The position numbers were made by a program, and so were the translations under genes. A DNA stretch of 64,000 bases from NCBI GenBank assembly GCA_947175325.1, contig CAMWME010000001.1:206740-270739 (forward strand), given 5' to 3'. Origin of the DNA: an uncultured Clostridia bacterium (GTDB taxonomy: Bacteria > Bacillota > Clostridia > Christensenellales > Borkfalkiaceae). The notes beneath the pieces were generated by a model. It was not told the DNA's origin. It saw nothing but the letters and a program-made list of their open reading frames with translations, and did no database searches. Positions 18,901 through 26,640 of the stretch are shown here, piece after piece. The first letter of the stretch is position 1; the number at the start of each line of letters is the position of its first letter.

Positions 18901-20487
18901 ACCGTTGCCCATGGTTATATATTCTAAAGTTCTTTCCTCAACGGGAGCGTTGCCGTTTTCGGGGTCTACGCACATTTGGTCAACGAAGTCGTAAAAAACC
19001 GAGTTACCGTTGGTTGAGTTTTCAAAGTAAATTGCGCTACCGTTTGAAAGCATATATTCGGACTTCTGTCCGCTTACGCTTGCAACCGACAAAGCCGCAA
19101 AATACGAGGAAGGCGAACCTACCGTTGCGGAGTCCGGGTTAGTTGCAAGGTTAGTACCGTAATCCGAGCCGTAGCCCGCAGAATAATCGTTACTTGCAGC
19201 GCAAATAAGGCTTATACCCGCTTTTTGAATATTGTTGAAAATTAAGTCGTAAGTCGAGCCCTCTTCATCACCGTCGTCGGTCGAGGTAAAGCCCGCCGTG
19301 GTACCGAGGGACATATTTATAACGTCTACACCGAGCACGACGCAGTCCTCAAGCGCCGCCATAATGTTTTCCGCCTCGGCACCGCCAAGCGCGGGGTCGT
19401 CAAGGTTGTCGGTGAAAGTTTTACAAATTACAAGCTGGCAGTCGGGCGCAACGCCTACGAAAGGAATGGGGTCACCGTTTTCGTCTGTGGCGACGTTGCC
19501 CTCCTTATCCGTATAGCTGTCATCTTGCCCTCCTATTATACCCGCAACGTGCGTGCCGTGGTTGGAATACGAGGGATAAACGTCTGCGTCAGTATCCGCA
19601 TAGTCGAACGCATAGGGAACCTTTTCGTTAATGTAAACGTCGTCGGTTGTCAACGTGCCGCCGAGTGCGGTTACCCTTTTATAAGCCGTAGTTCCTTGCA
19701 GTTTGTCGCTGATATATACACTACCGTCGTCTTCGGTGGTAGAGTTCTTTTTGAAACGCTGCGTTGCGGGCATATGCGAAAATGCATCGTGCGTGTAGTC
19801 AAGTCCCGTATCTATAACGGCAACTACCGTTCCCGCACCGGTACCCCAAGCGCGGTCACTGTATGCGTGAGAATCGTAAATACCCGTTTTATAAACGAAC
19901 GAATCGTTCGCAACCGCACCGTCGGCATCAAGAGGTGCTTCAAATACTTGCGGTGCAAGATAGGTTCTTGCAATTTCGACGTTTTGAACGCCGGACATAT
20001 TCTTTATTTCCGAAACGTAAGAAGTGTCCACCTCTATCGCAACCATATTTGCAATTGCGGTATAACTGCTTTTAAGTTTATAAGATATTTTCTTGGAATC
20101 AAGTTTTTTGAGGAAATTCTTCTGCACTTCGCCGAGTTCACGAAGCTGTTTAACGCCTACGGAAGACTCAGCGTATTCCGCTACGGTTTCACTTGTGCGT
20201 TTCGCTTCGATAAGGCTTTTGCCCTCCAACGCAACGAGAACCGTTCTCTTTTCGTAGGTCGTCTTAGGCGCGGATAGAACGGACGACGAGTTGAAATTCT
20301 GCTTCATCAAGCCCGAAGTATCGTAATCACGCGTAACGTCGGTAAAAGAAAGGGTTTCGTTGCTGTTTGCCCCTACGTTTTTACCGCTGAAATTTGAAAG
20401 CACCAATCCCGCCGAAAGCGTCGCACAAAGTGAAACCGACAGTATTGCAAGTGCAGAATTCTTGATTTTTCTTCTTGATAAACTCAT
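12931..20487 (-). CDS. Giant cell-surface subtilase (S8) with PA domain, BspA leucine-rich repeats and C-terminal anchor
   Basis: 2,518 residues from the ATG at 20487, which has AGAGGAATCATA before it; an in-frame ATG 21 nt upstream lacks such a site. Signal peptide: SRRKIKNSALAILSVSLCAT. Order: inhibitor I9-like propeptide (60-190); S8 catalytic domain with Asp in VIDTGLDYTHDAF (about 225), His in SNHGTHVAGIIGG (about 312) and Ser in GTSMAAPNMAG (about 667); an inserted PA domain (470-600); Fn3-like domains of C5a-peptidase type (700-1250); a Big-type Ig domain (1370-1450); about 30 LRR_5 units (SIGEEAF, EIGEYAFADTEI and similar, 1460-2215); another Ig-like domain (2385-2470); a Gly/Cys motif, transmembrane helix and basic tail. 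All three catalytic residues are present. LPxTG is absent. Confidence 0.93.
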   Translation of the reverse strand: MSLSRRKIKNSALAILSVSLCATLSAGLVLSNFSGKNVGANSNETLSFTDVTRDYDTSGLMKQNFNSSSVLSAPKTTYEKRTVLVALEGKSLIEAKRTSETVAEYAESSVGVKQLRELGEVQKNFLKKLDSKKISYKLKSSYTAIANMVAIEVDTSYVSEIKNMSGVQNVEIARTYLAPQVFEAPLDADGAVANDSFVYKTGIYDSHAYSDRAWGTGAGTVVAVIDTGLDYTHDAFSHMPATQRFKKNSTTEDDGSVYISDKLQGTTAYKRVTALGGTLTTDDVYINEKVPYAFDYADTDADVYPSYSNHGTHVAGIIGGQDDSYTDKEGNVATDENGDPIPFVGVAPDCQLVICKTFTDNLDDPALGGAEAENIMAALEDCVVLGVDVINMSLGTTAGFTSTDDGDEEGSTYDLIFNNIQKAGISLICAASNDYSAGYGSDYGTNLATNPDSATVGSPSSYFAALSVASVSGQKSEYMLSNGSAIYFENSTNGNSVFYDFVDQMCVDPENGNAPVEERTLEYITMGNGQAADYIGMSRYVEGRIAVVQRGGNTFQQKVELAQQNGAVGLIVYNNVSGVIRMSLGDVADDKFIPAVSITRDAGKILKDNADRSGVGTITISRKLSAGPFMSAFSSWGPTPDLKIKPEITAHGGEITSTVPGGYAEQSGTSMAAPNMAGVTALVRNYVKQLPIAKNYSASQITQLTNQLIMSTATTAFDEQKLAYSPRKQGAGLANLNNIVSTGAYVYTQEGDSYYYKEKDGRPKVELGEDEKKDGVYTFNFHVKNFNSKDLKFKPEVLFMTEELATDGITVAEKAHMLTDIAPQFVVEGDGVSFNDGLITISTNKDANVNVTLKLSDKEKEYIDKSFKNGMYVEGFVKLIAQNGENETQCDLTLPFLGFYGDWEKAPMLDMDAYELAKLQQDSSKNEEEKPSATVWATQPYASYWNEDYVIPLGSFVYTQDPDPSKQEMYANMEYNAISRFNEYSNEEGIGNYLTTYNIRCVYAGLLRNARHVKYYLYDEATGELVYEGQKNRISKAYANGGSARPAYLELKLSPDDLGLLANGKYRFDFEFLFDEKSQPSEENTYSFDFYVDYEAPVLQDARLRYYNYKQGNKDKQRIYLDLDVFDNHYAQSIMLCYRDVAEDGEVQLKLATEYVTPVANPNRNGVTTVSIEVTDFWDEYKDRLVVQLDDYALNHATYQLSAVNNSLMLDATTAVNKNVLPDEFKVPDSERNITLNINEAHKLVLDYEGNADISNFIVSLDGAGSNITQNQFMAVKNGEIVGLSSTRGIGRGVTISNGRGFNEKIYVTVTDKVDTVNNPEFSFNIIKSNHESLVKAKHSGSITVNAGEDIQLEVMPDPWYYPMKDVDVTWKCTGTAVEIDGETGKVHTKERGSSVVTATVMAGGIRYTVNFTFNVADPFTIDNMALTYYHGDGVPVTDEATGKVIGEHVVVIPEGKNIMSIGEEAFKNNKVIDAVIIPKTVTSIGKKAFYGCTNLKAVYFIDYDSEDYDNDVNHIADADLTLIDRKAFEGCTSLELLDLSDVKVITVAREAFKDCVNLKKVAKSTAIGTAYDGAFLGCKALTSIDISGLHTAGMNVFSGCEQLSEVITDKYTAIGVGMFTKLHYEYQEYSYTDAEWKDLYKDYPACNSLESIEIKTSTVGVGAFANCADLDLKKGLKEVKFVGGTDVNIANSAFKDCTYLASVTFENCTVKSIGSHSFEKTALIDSGFKLPNGLETIGEGAFSGTGLTFSGQSGYTVSNNAVISGDTLLHYFGAGSYTVPNEVTKIGAYAFANSDVTSVTLHANVTEIGEYAFADTEIESITIPASVKVIGEGAFANSKLSSVTINANLKEIPAYAFYNTELTSIALPETVTYVGDYAFAGDPETGSQLNAFTFNPATKATLGSFVFRDCTSLTEIVLHANIAVIGDRTFMGCTSLREVTLPSLVSTNSVEALGEYTFWNTPNLETVIFGNGSNTTGNYTFAANSTGERSNLTSVTLGTAFAVTGDEENGTKFVPMIGEYAFLNCGSLEEINLGGATKVGTAAFMNCGALSTVVGLNGLKEIGDYAFTDCGSLTSLVITSAETVGEYAFAGTGETTVEIPASLAKIGYGAFAASPKLTSFTGGNDTFFVTDGVLFEKVKNVVEGQLVDTGKITLVAFPSAKTVAATDGEKVYTLPENTVKVAGSAFHGYKGGIDKVVLPYGLKVVGVAAFYNSGITKYEFMGATAPLLETDYSAAVDAIMDGATANKGYYYANFEGDFIFYANIVEGSAVPLTIYHPDNGTGYDNYVFANYFSKTVLTGVTMSEATNSFIELVKGFNYASEISGWNESNKSKKEVEQFSEKVKTAHGYYNVFSNDAYQLSLVDSALITKFNEVETALRQIKKNYNIPVTISNLSYTGNFKSEYKVGERFDITGLQVVIEYDDYSTEYADMSKVTYDLHDPLTAMNNVVKLTYADSPIPVYVSISVTEGGGQDGENGGCGGGCGSISSIGGPMTLTLTAIGLMFVVYTLSRRKNRGNR

Positions 20488-20527
20488 TATGATTCCTCTG
20501 AAACTCAAATTGTTTGGATACTGTAAA

Positions 20528-23500
20528 TTAATCTATAACCGTTACGGTGTGGTCGACGTGGTTAACTTCAACCGTCATTACGGTACCGTCTTCAAGGGTG
20601 ATTTCCATCGTCGTTACGTTACTGCTTACGGAATTAATAGAACCTCTTCCGTTCTTATCGCCCACTTTAACGGTTCCGTCAAAGTTGAACTCGTAATCAA
20701 TTCCGTTACCCTCTGCCGTAAATATCGGTCCGCCTAATATATCGGATACTTCCGTAAGCTTTAAGCTACCATATCTCGTGTTGGGCTTGCGGTAAACGAT
20801 TTCACCCAAAAATTCGTTGTCATACTCGTCGTAATTAAGTGTATAAGCTACGACAACGTTTTCGCCTTCTTCAAGCCACATATACAGAGTACCAAATCTG
20901 CGCGTGTACAAATAAGTTATGCTGTTGGTGGAATCCCAAGCAATACCTACCGAGTACTCACTGTCTGCACATCCGTCAAATTTAAGGTCTGCTCCCGTTT
21001 GGGTGTTCTGCCACTGTCCGACGATCTCGTCACTGTGCGTAGCGTAATAAGTTTGGTCACCGCTTGCCAGATAAGGATACGACGATACGATAAGGTTGTT
21101 GTCGTCAATAAGCAACAAATAATTTATTAACTCGTAGCTATCAAACCCATCGCCTTGAACAATGAAACGAATAACGATATAGTTGCGTTCGGGGAAGTAT
21201 ACGAAAGGAACGTTGTTCACACCGTTATAAGTACCCCTCGCTTCGTAAGTCAAGTCGAATTTGCCGATTCTGAAGTTATTCATAAGTCCGCTTATCGACC
21301 ACTGACCGGTAAACGCAAAGTACAAATCAAGGTTCTTTTCCGTTACGGTTTCTTTTCCGTTAGAATCTTTCTCTTTAATGCTGATAAAGAACTTAGGTTC
21401 TTTAATAGTTATCGTTCCGACTTTGTCGTCAGCGCTAACCGAGCCCTTTGTAAACAAGTTAATAACGATATCCAATTCGTCAATAGAACCGCTTACGATT
21501 TTATAGCCGTATTCTTCTACCGTGCCGTATTTATCGCTTTTTTCGGAATAAGTTATTGTAAGAACGCCACCGTTTGAAAGCTTGCCGCCGCCGTTGAATC
21601 TGTAAACGTTGTCTTCTGCGTCAACTAACGGCGTGCTTGCCATTTCGTCCTTGCGGAAGAATTCTGCACTGTTGCCGCCGTTTTTAGCCGTAATCGTAAC
21701 CGTGCCGTCGCCGTTGGTGGTAAGCAAGTAATCCGTTCCGTTATAACTGAAAGTGCCGTCAAGTCCGTCTTCAACCGAGCACTCGTATTCAACCTTCGTT
21801 CCGTTGATTACGATATAGCCGAGGGTTGCGTCCCCTTCCGCCTTATAAAGTCCAAGGCCGTTAAAGTCCATAACGGTGAAAGGCTTTTCATTGCCGACCT
21901 CGTCTTGGGTTATCCATTCGCCAAGATAATAATCGTAAAGAACGAAATTGAATTCTTGGAATCCCGCGATACTTGCATCGTACAAGTTAGCCGTAATAGT
22001 ATTAGTAGCAGCGTTGTAAGTGAAGTATCCGAACAACGAATAACTGCTTAAAAGCGTATAAGTGTAATTGTTGTTGGATGCAAATGCGTCGAAGAAACCG
22101 TCCTTAACGTAAGAAAGGTCTTCAAAATAAACGCCGTCGATTATTGCGGTTGCACTGCCGGCAAGCTCGTTGCCACAACCGTCAAGGACGAGATAAGCCT
22201 CGTCATCGCTTGAATACCAGTTGCCCAAATAGCTGTTTCCGATGCAGAAATACTTGTCGTTTTCGCCCGCCTTCTTTACAAGAAGAAGTCCGCTGTTATC
22301 TATACTTGCCGTTGCAATTACCGTATCTTCCGAAAGATTCGTCAACGTCGCAACGCCTTCGCTTATAGAGTATTTTCCGCTTTGCTTATCAGTCTTCCAG
22401 CTGTAAGACCAAGTCATATCGGCATTGAAAACGTACTTTTCGTTAATGGTTGCCGAACGCTCCCAAGTACCGACGAAGCCGTTTTTATCGGTTTGTTCTG
22501 TGCCCGCCTTCGTAAACGCAAGACGGTTGTCTTTCCCCTCGATAACCTCGTTGGTGAAATAAGTTCCGTCGTATACCAAAAGCTCGTTTCCGGAAAGCGC
22601 GCCGACAAACCTATACGGCTCGTAGCTCAGCCAAGGCATAGGTCTTTCGTTTTCGCCAATCACGGAATTGCCGGAAAGCCTTGCAAACAACGCGTCGTTA
22701 AAAATAAGTTTATCGCCGTCGTATACGTACTTACCGCCGGAAAGTCTTACGTCTAAGTAAGTGAAGGTTGCGTCGGTATTAAGAGTCAACTTAACCGTTC
22801 TGCCCGTTGCTTGTTTGAATTCGTAAGTTCCCTCCACTTCGGAATAATCCGCAAAACCTACGTAAATATCTATATTTCTCGTGGGAACGTAGCTGTAATG
22901 CACCCTCTTAGTACACTCTTCATCGAAGAAGAATCCGTACGAGGTGTGTCCGACAGCGTCGGCAACTATAGTCTCGTCAATAGAATTTACGAGGTGAGAG
23001 CTGAACGAAAAATAGCTTTGGTCCTTAACTTGAACGGGAACAACCTTCGTCTTTGCATTTTTAACGGTGTTGTTACCCAAATAGTTTAAAGTAATTTCGA
23101 AGTTTACTTCATCTGCTTGCGCCAAATTCGTCGAAGGATAAGCCCCTTCCTTGATTACCCAGTCCGCATTGTTCCAACCAAGTTTGTTTATGAATTCCAC
23201 GCTGGTCGGCTCAGCCTCGCCGTCTGAATGCGTATCAACTACCGCATTATCAAACCAAGGTTCACAGCTTGCATACGAATTAAATACGGTAACTGCGTGT
23301 ACGAAAGCAGTCTTGGGTGAAGCGTAAGCGTATATATCGCCCATTGCACAGTCAGTGTTTTTTCCTTCTGCGTTGAGAATACAAGTCGTAAAACTGTCAG
23401 AAATAGTCGTTTCTACACCAACGTACCCGGCTATGCCACCGGCATAAGCAAAATAATCTTCGTCTTCAATTGTAGTTCCGGTATTTTCAAAACTTACGGT

Positions 23501-24631
23501 AGCTTCAACAAAACCCGTTGAATAGCAGTTTGCAATTGACGAATAATCGCCGAGTCTACCTACTACGCCGCCACAGTGCATCGCTCCGTTGATTTGACAT
23601 TCCGAATAGCTGTTCATAATCATCGAAGTCGCTCTCTCGTGAGAGGACATTGTATAGCCTACTACACCGCCCGCCATCACGAAGCCGTTGCTCGCAGAAA
23701 TACGCACTTTCGTATGCACGTATTCCGTGGTGCTGTGATAGTGATATAACGTATTATCCGCTCGATTAATAGTTAAAGACTGCTGAACGCCTACTGCACC
23801 GCCCGCATAAGAAAAGTATCCGCTGCCGTAAACGTTTATTATACCTTCGGCACTGCACGCAACCACGTTTGCGCCGCCGGTAACACCAGCTATACCGCCT
23901 ACGAGGACGTTGCCCCTATCAGAAGACGTGGCGTTGATAGTAAAATTTTTCAAGTTGAGATTTTGTATTATTACGGTCGTCGTAGAAGTACTGAGCTGAA
24001 CGCAACCAAAAAATCCTACAAAAGTTTGACCGACCGTAGAAATCGTGTAGTTCGAAATCGTATGTCCTTGACCGTCGAATATACCGGAAAAGAACGAGTA
24101 TTGATCGCTATTTCCGATAACGTCAAGCTGAGCGCCGCCGCAATCAATATCGTTTAAAAGCCTATAGCTGCCCGTTACGTAACTGGGGTAGCCGGAATTG
24201 ACCATATTTGCAACGGAACGTAAATCCTTCAAACTCGAAACCTTGTAAGGGTTTTCATTAGTGCCGTCGCCTTCAAGCAAGTCCTCTAAAACGGTTGCGT
24301 TAATCGTCGTGTCTTCTCCAACGAAATGCGAATACACGCCGTCAGTTGCCGACAATTCTTTGCCGTTAGCTCTAACTTCTACGGTGTCTGCAAGGAAACC
24401 GTCCTCGACGACTACCGAAAATTTCACGCTGCTATCTTTATCGACCTTCATTTGGTACTCTGCGACTTCCTTGCCGTCAATAACGTACCAAACGTGTTCG
24501 GACAGTTCAAAGTTAACCGTGCACTCGTTATTAACGGTAGTTCCGGGCTCAACTACGCAACCGAAAGCAAACCCTATGCACGCACAAGATACAGCCGCAA
24601 GCAAAATCAATAAAAACTTTTTCAACTTCAT
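20528..24631 (-). CDS. Large surface lipoprotein with GLUG repeats and repeated beta-rich modules
   Basis: 1,367 residues starting at the ATG at 24631 (AGGTTTTAT upstream); the frame extends further but without a ribosome binding site or signal peptide. The signal peptide has a lipobox-like end (FAFGC, Cys25). After a short Ig-like segment, residues 130-500 hold GLUG-type repeats (AGGIAGYVG, GGVVGRLGDYSSIANCYS, GGVVGYT) like those of secreted adhesins and IgA1-type proteases. Residues 600-1367 hold several lipocalin-like or jelly-roll-like units (GTWERSATINEKYVFNADMT, LGNWYSSDDEAYLVLDG, LGEWITQDE). No catalytic motif is seen. It is the first gene of the operon; the subtilase follows after 40 nt. 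Confidence 0.75.
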   Translation of the reverse strand: MKLKKFLLILLAAVSCACIGFAFGCVVEPGTTVNNECTVNFELSEHVWYVIDGKEVAEYQMKVDKDSSVKFSVVVEDGFLADTVEVRANGKELSATDGVYSHFVGEDTTINATVLEDLLEGDGTNENPYKVSSLKDLRSVANMVNSGYPSYVTGSYRLLNDIDCGGAQLDVIGNSDQYSFFSGIFDGQGHTISNYTISTVGQTFVGFFGCVQLSTSTTTVIIQNLNLKNFTINATSSDRGNVLVGGIAGVTGGANVVACSAEGIINVYGSGYFSYAGGAVGVQQSLTINRADNTLYHYHSTTEYVHTKVRISASNGFVMAGGVVGYTMSSHERATSMIMNSYSECQINGAMHCGGVVGRLGDYSSIANCYSTGFVEATVSFENTGTTIEDEDYFAYAGGIAGYVGVETTISDSFTTCILNAEGKNTDCAMGDIYAYASPKTAFVHAVTVFNSYASCEPWFDNAVVDTHSDGEAEPTSVEFINKLGWNNADWVIKEGAYPSTNLAQADEVNFEITLNYLGNNTVKNAKTKVVPVQVKDQSYFSFSSHLVNSIDETIVADAVGHTSYGFFFDEECTKRVHYSYVPTRNIDIYVGFADYSEVEGTYEFKQATGRTVKLTLNTDATFTYLDVRLSGGKYVYDGDKLIFNDALFARLSGNSVIGENERPMPWLSYEPYRFVGALSGNELLVYDGTYFTNEVIEGKDNRLAFTKAGTEQTDKNGFVGTWERSATINEKYVFNADMTWSYSWKTDKQSGKYSISEGVATLTNLSEDTVIATASIDNSGLLLVKKAGENDKYFCIGNSYLGNWYSSDDEAYLVLDGCGNELAGSATAIIDGVYFEDLSYVKDGFFDAFASNNNYTYTLLSSYSLFGYFTYNAATNTITANLYDASIAGFQEFNFVLYDYYLGEWITQDEVGNEKPFTVMDFNGLGLYKAEGDATLGYIVINGTKVEYECSVEDGLDGTFSYNGTDYLLTTNGDGTVTITAKNGGNSAEFFRKDEMASTPLVDAEDNVYRFNGGGKLSNGGVLTITYSEKSDKYGTVEEYGYKIVSGSIDELDIVINLFTKGSVSADDKVGTITIKEPKFFISIKEKDSNGKETVTEKNLDLYFAFTGQWSISGLMNNFRIGKFDLTYEARGTYNGVNNVPFVYFPERNYIVIRFIVQGDGFDSYELINYLLLIDDNNLIVSSYPYLASGDQTYYATHSDEIVGQWQNTQTGADLKFDGCADSEYSVGIAWDSTNSITYLYTRRFGTLYMWLEEGENVVVAYTLNYDEYDNEFLGEIVYRKPNTRYGSLKLTEVSDILGGPIFTAEGNGIDYEFNFDGTVKVGDKNGRGSINSVSSNVTTMEITLEDGTVMTVEVNHVDHTVTVID

Positions 24632-24657
24632 ATAAAACCTCAAAAAAGCACGCAAAA

Positions 24658-24678
24658 GAAAAGTGAGCACCACTTTTC
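24658..24678 (-). promoter_or_regulatory. Leader hairpin before the surface protease-opp operon
   Basis: On the mRNA strand, GAAAAGTG-GTGCT-CACTTTTC forms a perfect 8-bp stem followed by TTTTGCGTGCTTTTTT, which looks like a weak terminator inside the 5' untranslated region. The 5' arm's AAAAGTGGTG also occurs 50 nt upstream (about 24718-24727), so CACTTTTC could pair with either copy. Attenuation is inferred. Confidence 0.45.
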
Positions 24679-24763
24679 CCCATAAATTTATTGAAGCGAA
24701 CTTACGCAAAAAATCTCACCACTTTTTAGGTTGTGCAAAAAGTCCGCAAAATGATACATCGCA

Positions 24764-24793
24764 ATTATACAATATAATAAATCGAAAACGCAA
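24764..24793 (-). promoter_or_regulatory. Promoter of the surface protease-opp operon
   Basis: On the minus strand, TTGCGT, an 18-nt spacer and TATAAT, giving a leader of roughly 125 nt. The rest of the 470-nt gap up to 25103 is AT-rich and holds only the terminator at 24983-25020. Confidence 0.6.
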
Positions 24794-24982
24794 CTGATTT
24801 TGTCGTATTTTTATAGATTTATTATGGTTTAATTTTTTAATATATAAGGCGCGCTTATACACCGTATTAGAAATATATATAATAGATAAATTTAGCTTAT
24901 ATTTGATGCGGAATTTACCAGTTTTTTCAATTCTTATAAAATGTGAATTTATACATTTATGCAAAATTTATTGTCATTATTC

Positions 24983-25020
24983 AAGAAAAACCGAGTCGGA
25001 AATCCGGCTCGGTTTTTCTT
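24983..25020. terminator. Bidirectional terminator after the FAD oxidoreductase
   Basis: AAGAAAAACCGAGTCGGA pairs with TCCGGCTCGGTTTTTCTT around an AA loop, with one G-T type mismatch. It lies downstream of the minus-strand flavoprotein operon and insulates the opp promoter. Confidence 0.85.
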
Positions 25021-25103
25021 AGAGAGAATATGAAAAAAAGTTGAGTGTAATCGCCTTTAACGCTTGTTATTATACAGCCCGTTTGTGTTAAAAATATGAA
25101 AAT

Positions 25104-26639
25104 TTAATGATTTTTCCATTTTTCGAAAATTATTTCCGCAATTTTCAATCCGTCCGCCGCAGAGCTGGTTATTCCGCCGGAATAGCCCGCCCCTTCTCCG
25201 CACGGGTATAACCCCTTTACGGAAACACTTTCTCCGTCCGCCCCGCGCAAAATTCTCACGGGTGAAGAAAAACGACTCTCCACTCCCGTTAAAATCGCGT
25301 CGGGGTCGGCAAAGCCTTTAAGCCGTCTGTCCATATCGGGGATGGCAGCTTTAAGCGCGTCCGTTGCAATTTTGGGCAACACCGAGTCAAGCGGCGCAAA
25401 CGCCGTACCCGCCGCATAAGTGGGCTTTACCTCTCCGAACGACGAAGAGGCTCTGTCCTTCAAAAAATCTTTGTAAAGCTGTACGGGGGCTCTATAGTTT
25501 CCGCCGCCCGCAGAATACGCCCGCCGTTCTATTTCACGCTGAAATTCCATTCCGTCGAATAGTCCGTCGCCGAAGTCCTCTCTTTTCATCTGCACCATAA
25601 GCGCCGAGTTAGAGTTTATTCCGTCGCGGGCGTAAAGACTCATTCCGTTGGTAACCACCTCGCCCTCTTCGCTTGCCGCGGGAATTACTACCCCGCCCGG
25701 GCACATACAAAAAGTGAATACCGTCCGTTCGTGTGCATGGGAAACGAGCTTATAGTCGGCAGTCGGCAAAAGTTTGAAATTCTTTCCGTATTGTGCAAAA
25801 CCGATTTTCTCCGCAAGGTGTTCTATGCGAACCCCGACGGCAAAGTCCCGCGCTTCCATTGCAACGCCGCTTTCGGCAAGCATCTTAAAAGTATCCCTTG
25901 CCGAGTGCCCCAACGCTATAACCGCGCAGTCAACCGTCGCTTGCTCCTCTTTACCCGTGTGCAGATTTTTGTGAAAAACGGTACAAATTTTGCCGTTTTT
26001 CCGCTCAAACCCAGTAAAAATTTGATTAAAAAGATATATTCCGCCGTGTTCTTCAACGTACTTTCTGATATTTTTAAGCACTAAAAACAGCTTATCACTG
26101 CCGATATGCGGCTTGTTTTGGTACGTAATTTCTTCGGGCGCGCCGAATTTTTTAAATATTTCAAGAACCTTTTTATTTAATCCGTCGTGCGTTTGCGTAT
26201 TAAGCTTTCCGTCCGAAAAAGTTCCCGCGCCGCCTTCACCGAACTGCACGTTCGAATTCGTATTTAAAACCTTATTTTCAAAAAAGTTTTCAATGGTTTT
26301 GCGCCTTTCTTCGACGCACTCCCCGCGCTCGATAATAATCGGTTGAACCCCGTGTTCAATCAACTGCAAGGCACAAAAAAGCCCCGCGGGACCAGACCCG
26401 ATAACGGCAACTTTCGGGGGATTAGCAAGCCTTTCCGCCTCGCGTTCTTCCTCTTGTTTTTCGTCTGAAAAAGCTATTGAATAGACCCAAAAAATATTGT
26501 CCTTATCCCGCGCATCAAGCGATTTTTTGAGGATTTTGAAGTATTTTACCCCGTTTTTGAGTCTTTTTTGTGCAATTTTAAACAGCTTGTCCTCGCTTTC
26601 GGAAATATGAAGTTTTATATTATCAAGCCTTGTAATCAT
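25104..26639 (-). CDS. FAD-dependent oxidoreductase, COG2509 type
   Basis: 511 residues. A basic N-terminal domain (KIAQKRLKNGVKYFKILKKS) precedes a dinucleotide-binding motif VAVIGSGPAGLFCALQL near residue 95. Other family features are FGEGGAGTFSDGKLNT, GHSARDTF, and a C-terminal FAD segment with YPCGEGAGYSGGITSSAADG. These match the uncharacterised flavoprotein family often annotated as FAD-dependent dehydrogenase, common in Clostridia; its substrate is not established. It starts 1 nt after the stop of the HI0933-type flavoprotein, so the pair form an operon. A separate redox partner is not visible. Confidence 0.88.
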   Translation of the reverse strand: MITRLDNIKLHISESEDKLFKIAQKRLKNGVKYFKILKKSLDARDKDNIFWVYSIAFSDEKQEEEREAERLANPPKVAVIGSGPAGLFCALQLIEHGVQPIIIERGECVEERRKTIENFFENKVLNTNSNVQFGEGGAGTFSDGKLNTQTHDGLNKKVLEIFKKFGAPEEITYQNKPHIGSDKLFLVLKNIRKYVEEHGGIYLFNQIFTGFERKNGKICTVFHKNLHTGKEEQATVDCAVIALGHSARDTFKMLAESGVAMEARDFAVGVRIEHLAEKIGFAQYGKNFKLLPTADYKLVSHAHERTVFTFCMCPGGVVIPAASEEGEVVTNGMSLYARDGINSNSALMVQMKREDFGDGLFDGMEFQREIERRAYSAGGGNYRAPVQLYKDFLKDRASSSFGEVKPTYAAGTAFAPLDSVLPKIATDALKAAIPDMDRRLKGFADPDAILTGVESRFSSPVRILRGADGESVSVKGLYPCGEGAGYSGGITSSAADGLKIAEIIFEKWKNH

Positions 26640-26640
26640 A

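Noticed and set aside
19525..20277. 250-codon plus-strand frame opposite the subtilase N-terminus
   Set aside because: Fully covered by the catalytic domain on the minus strand.
24716..24964. 82-codon minus-strand frame before the opp operon
   Set aside because: AT-rich, overlaps the promoter region, has no ribosome binding site and no family resemblance.
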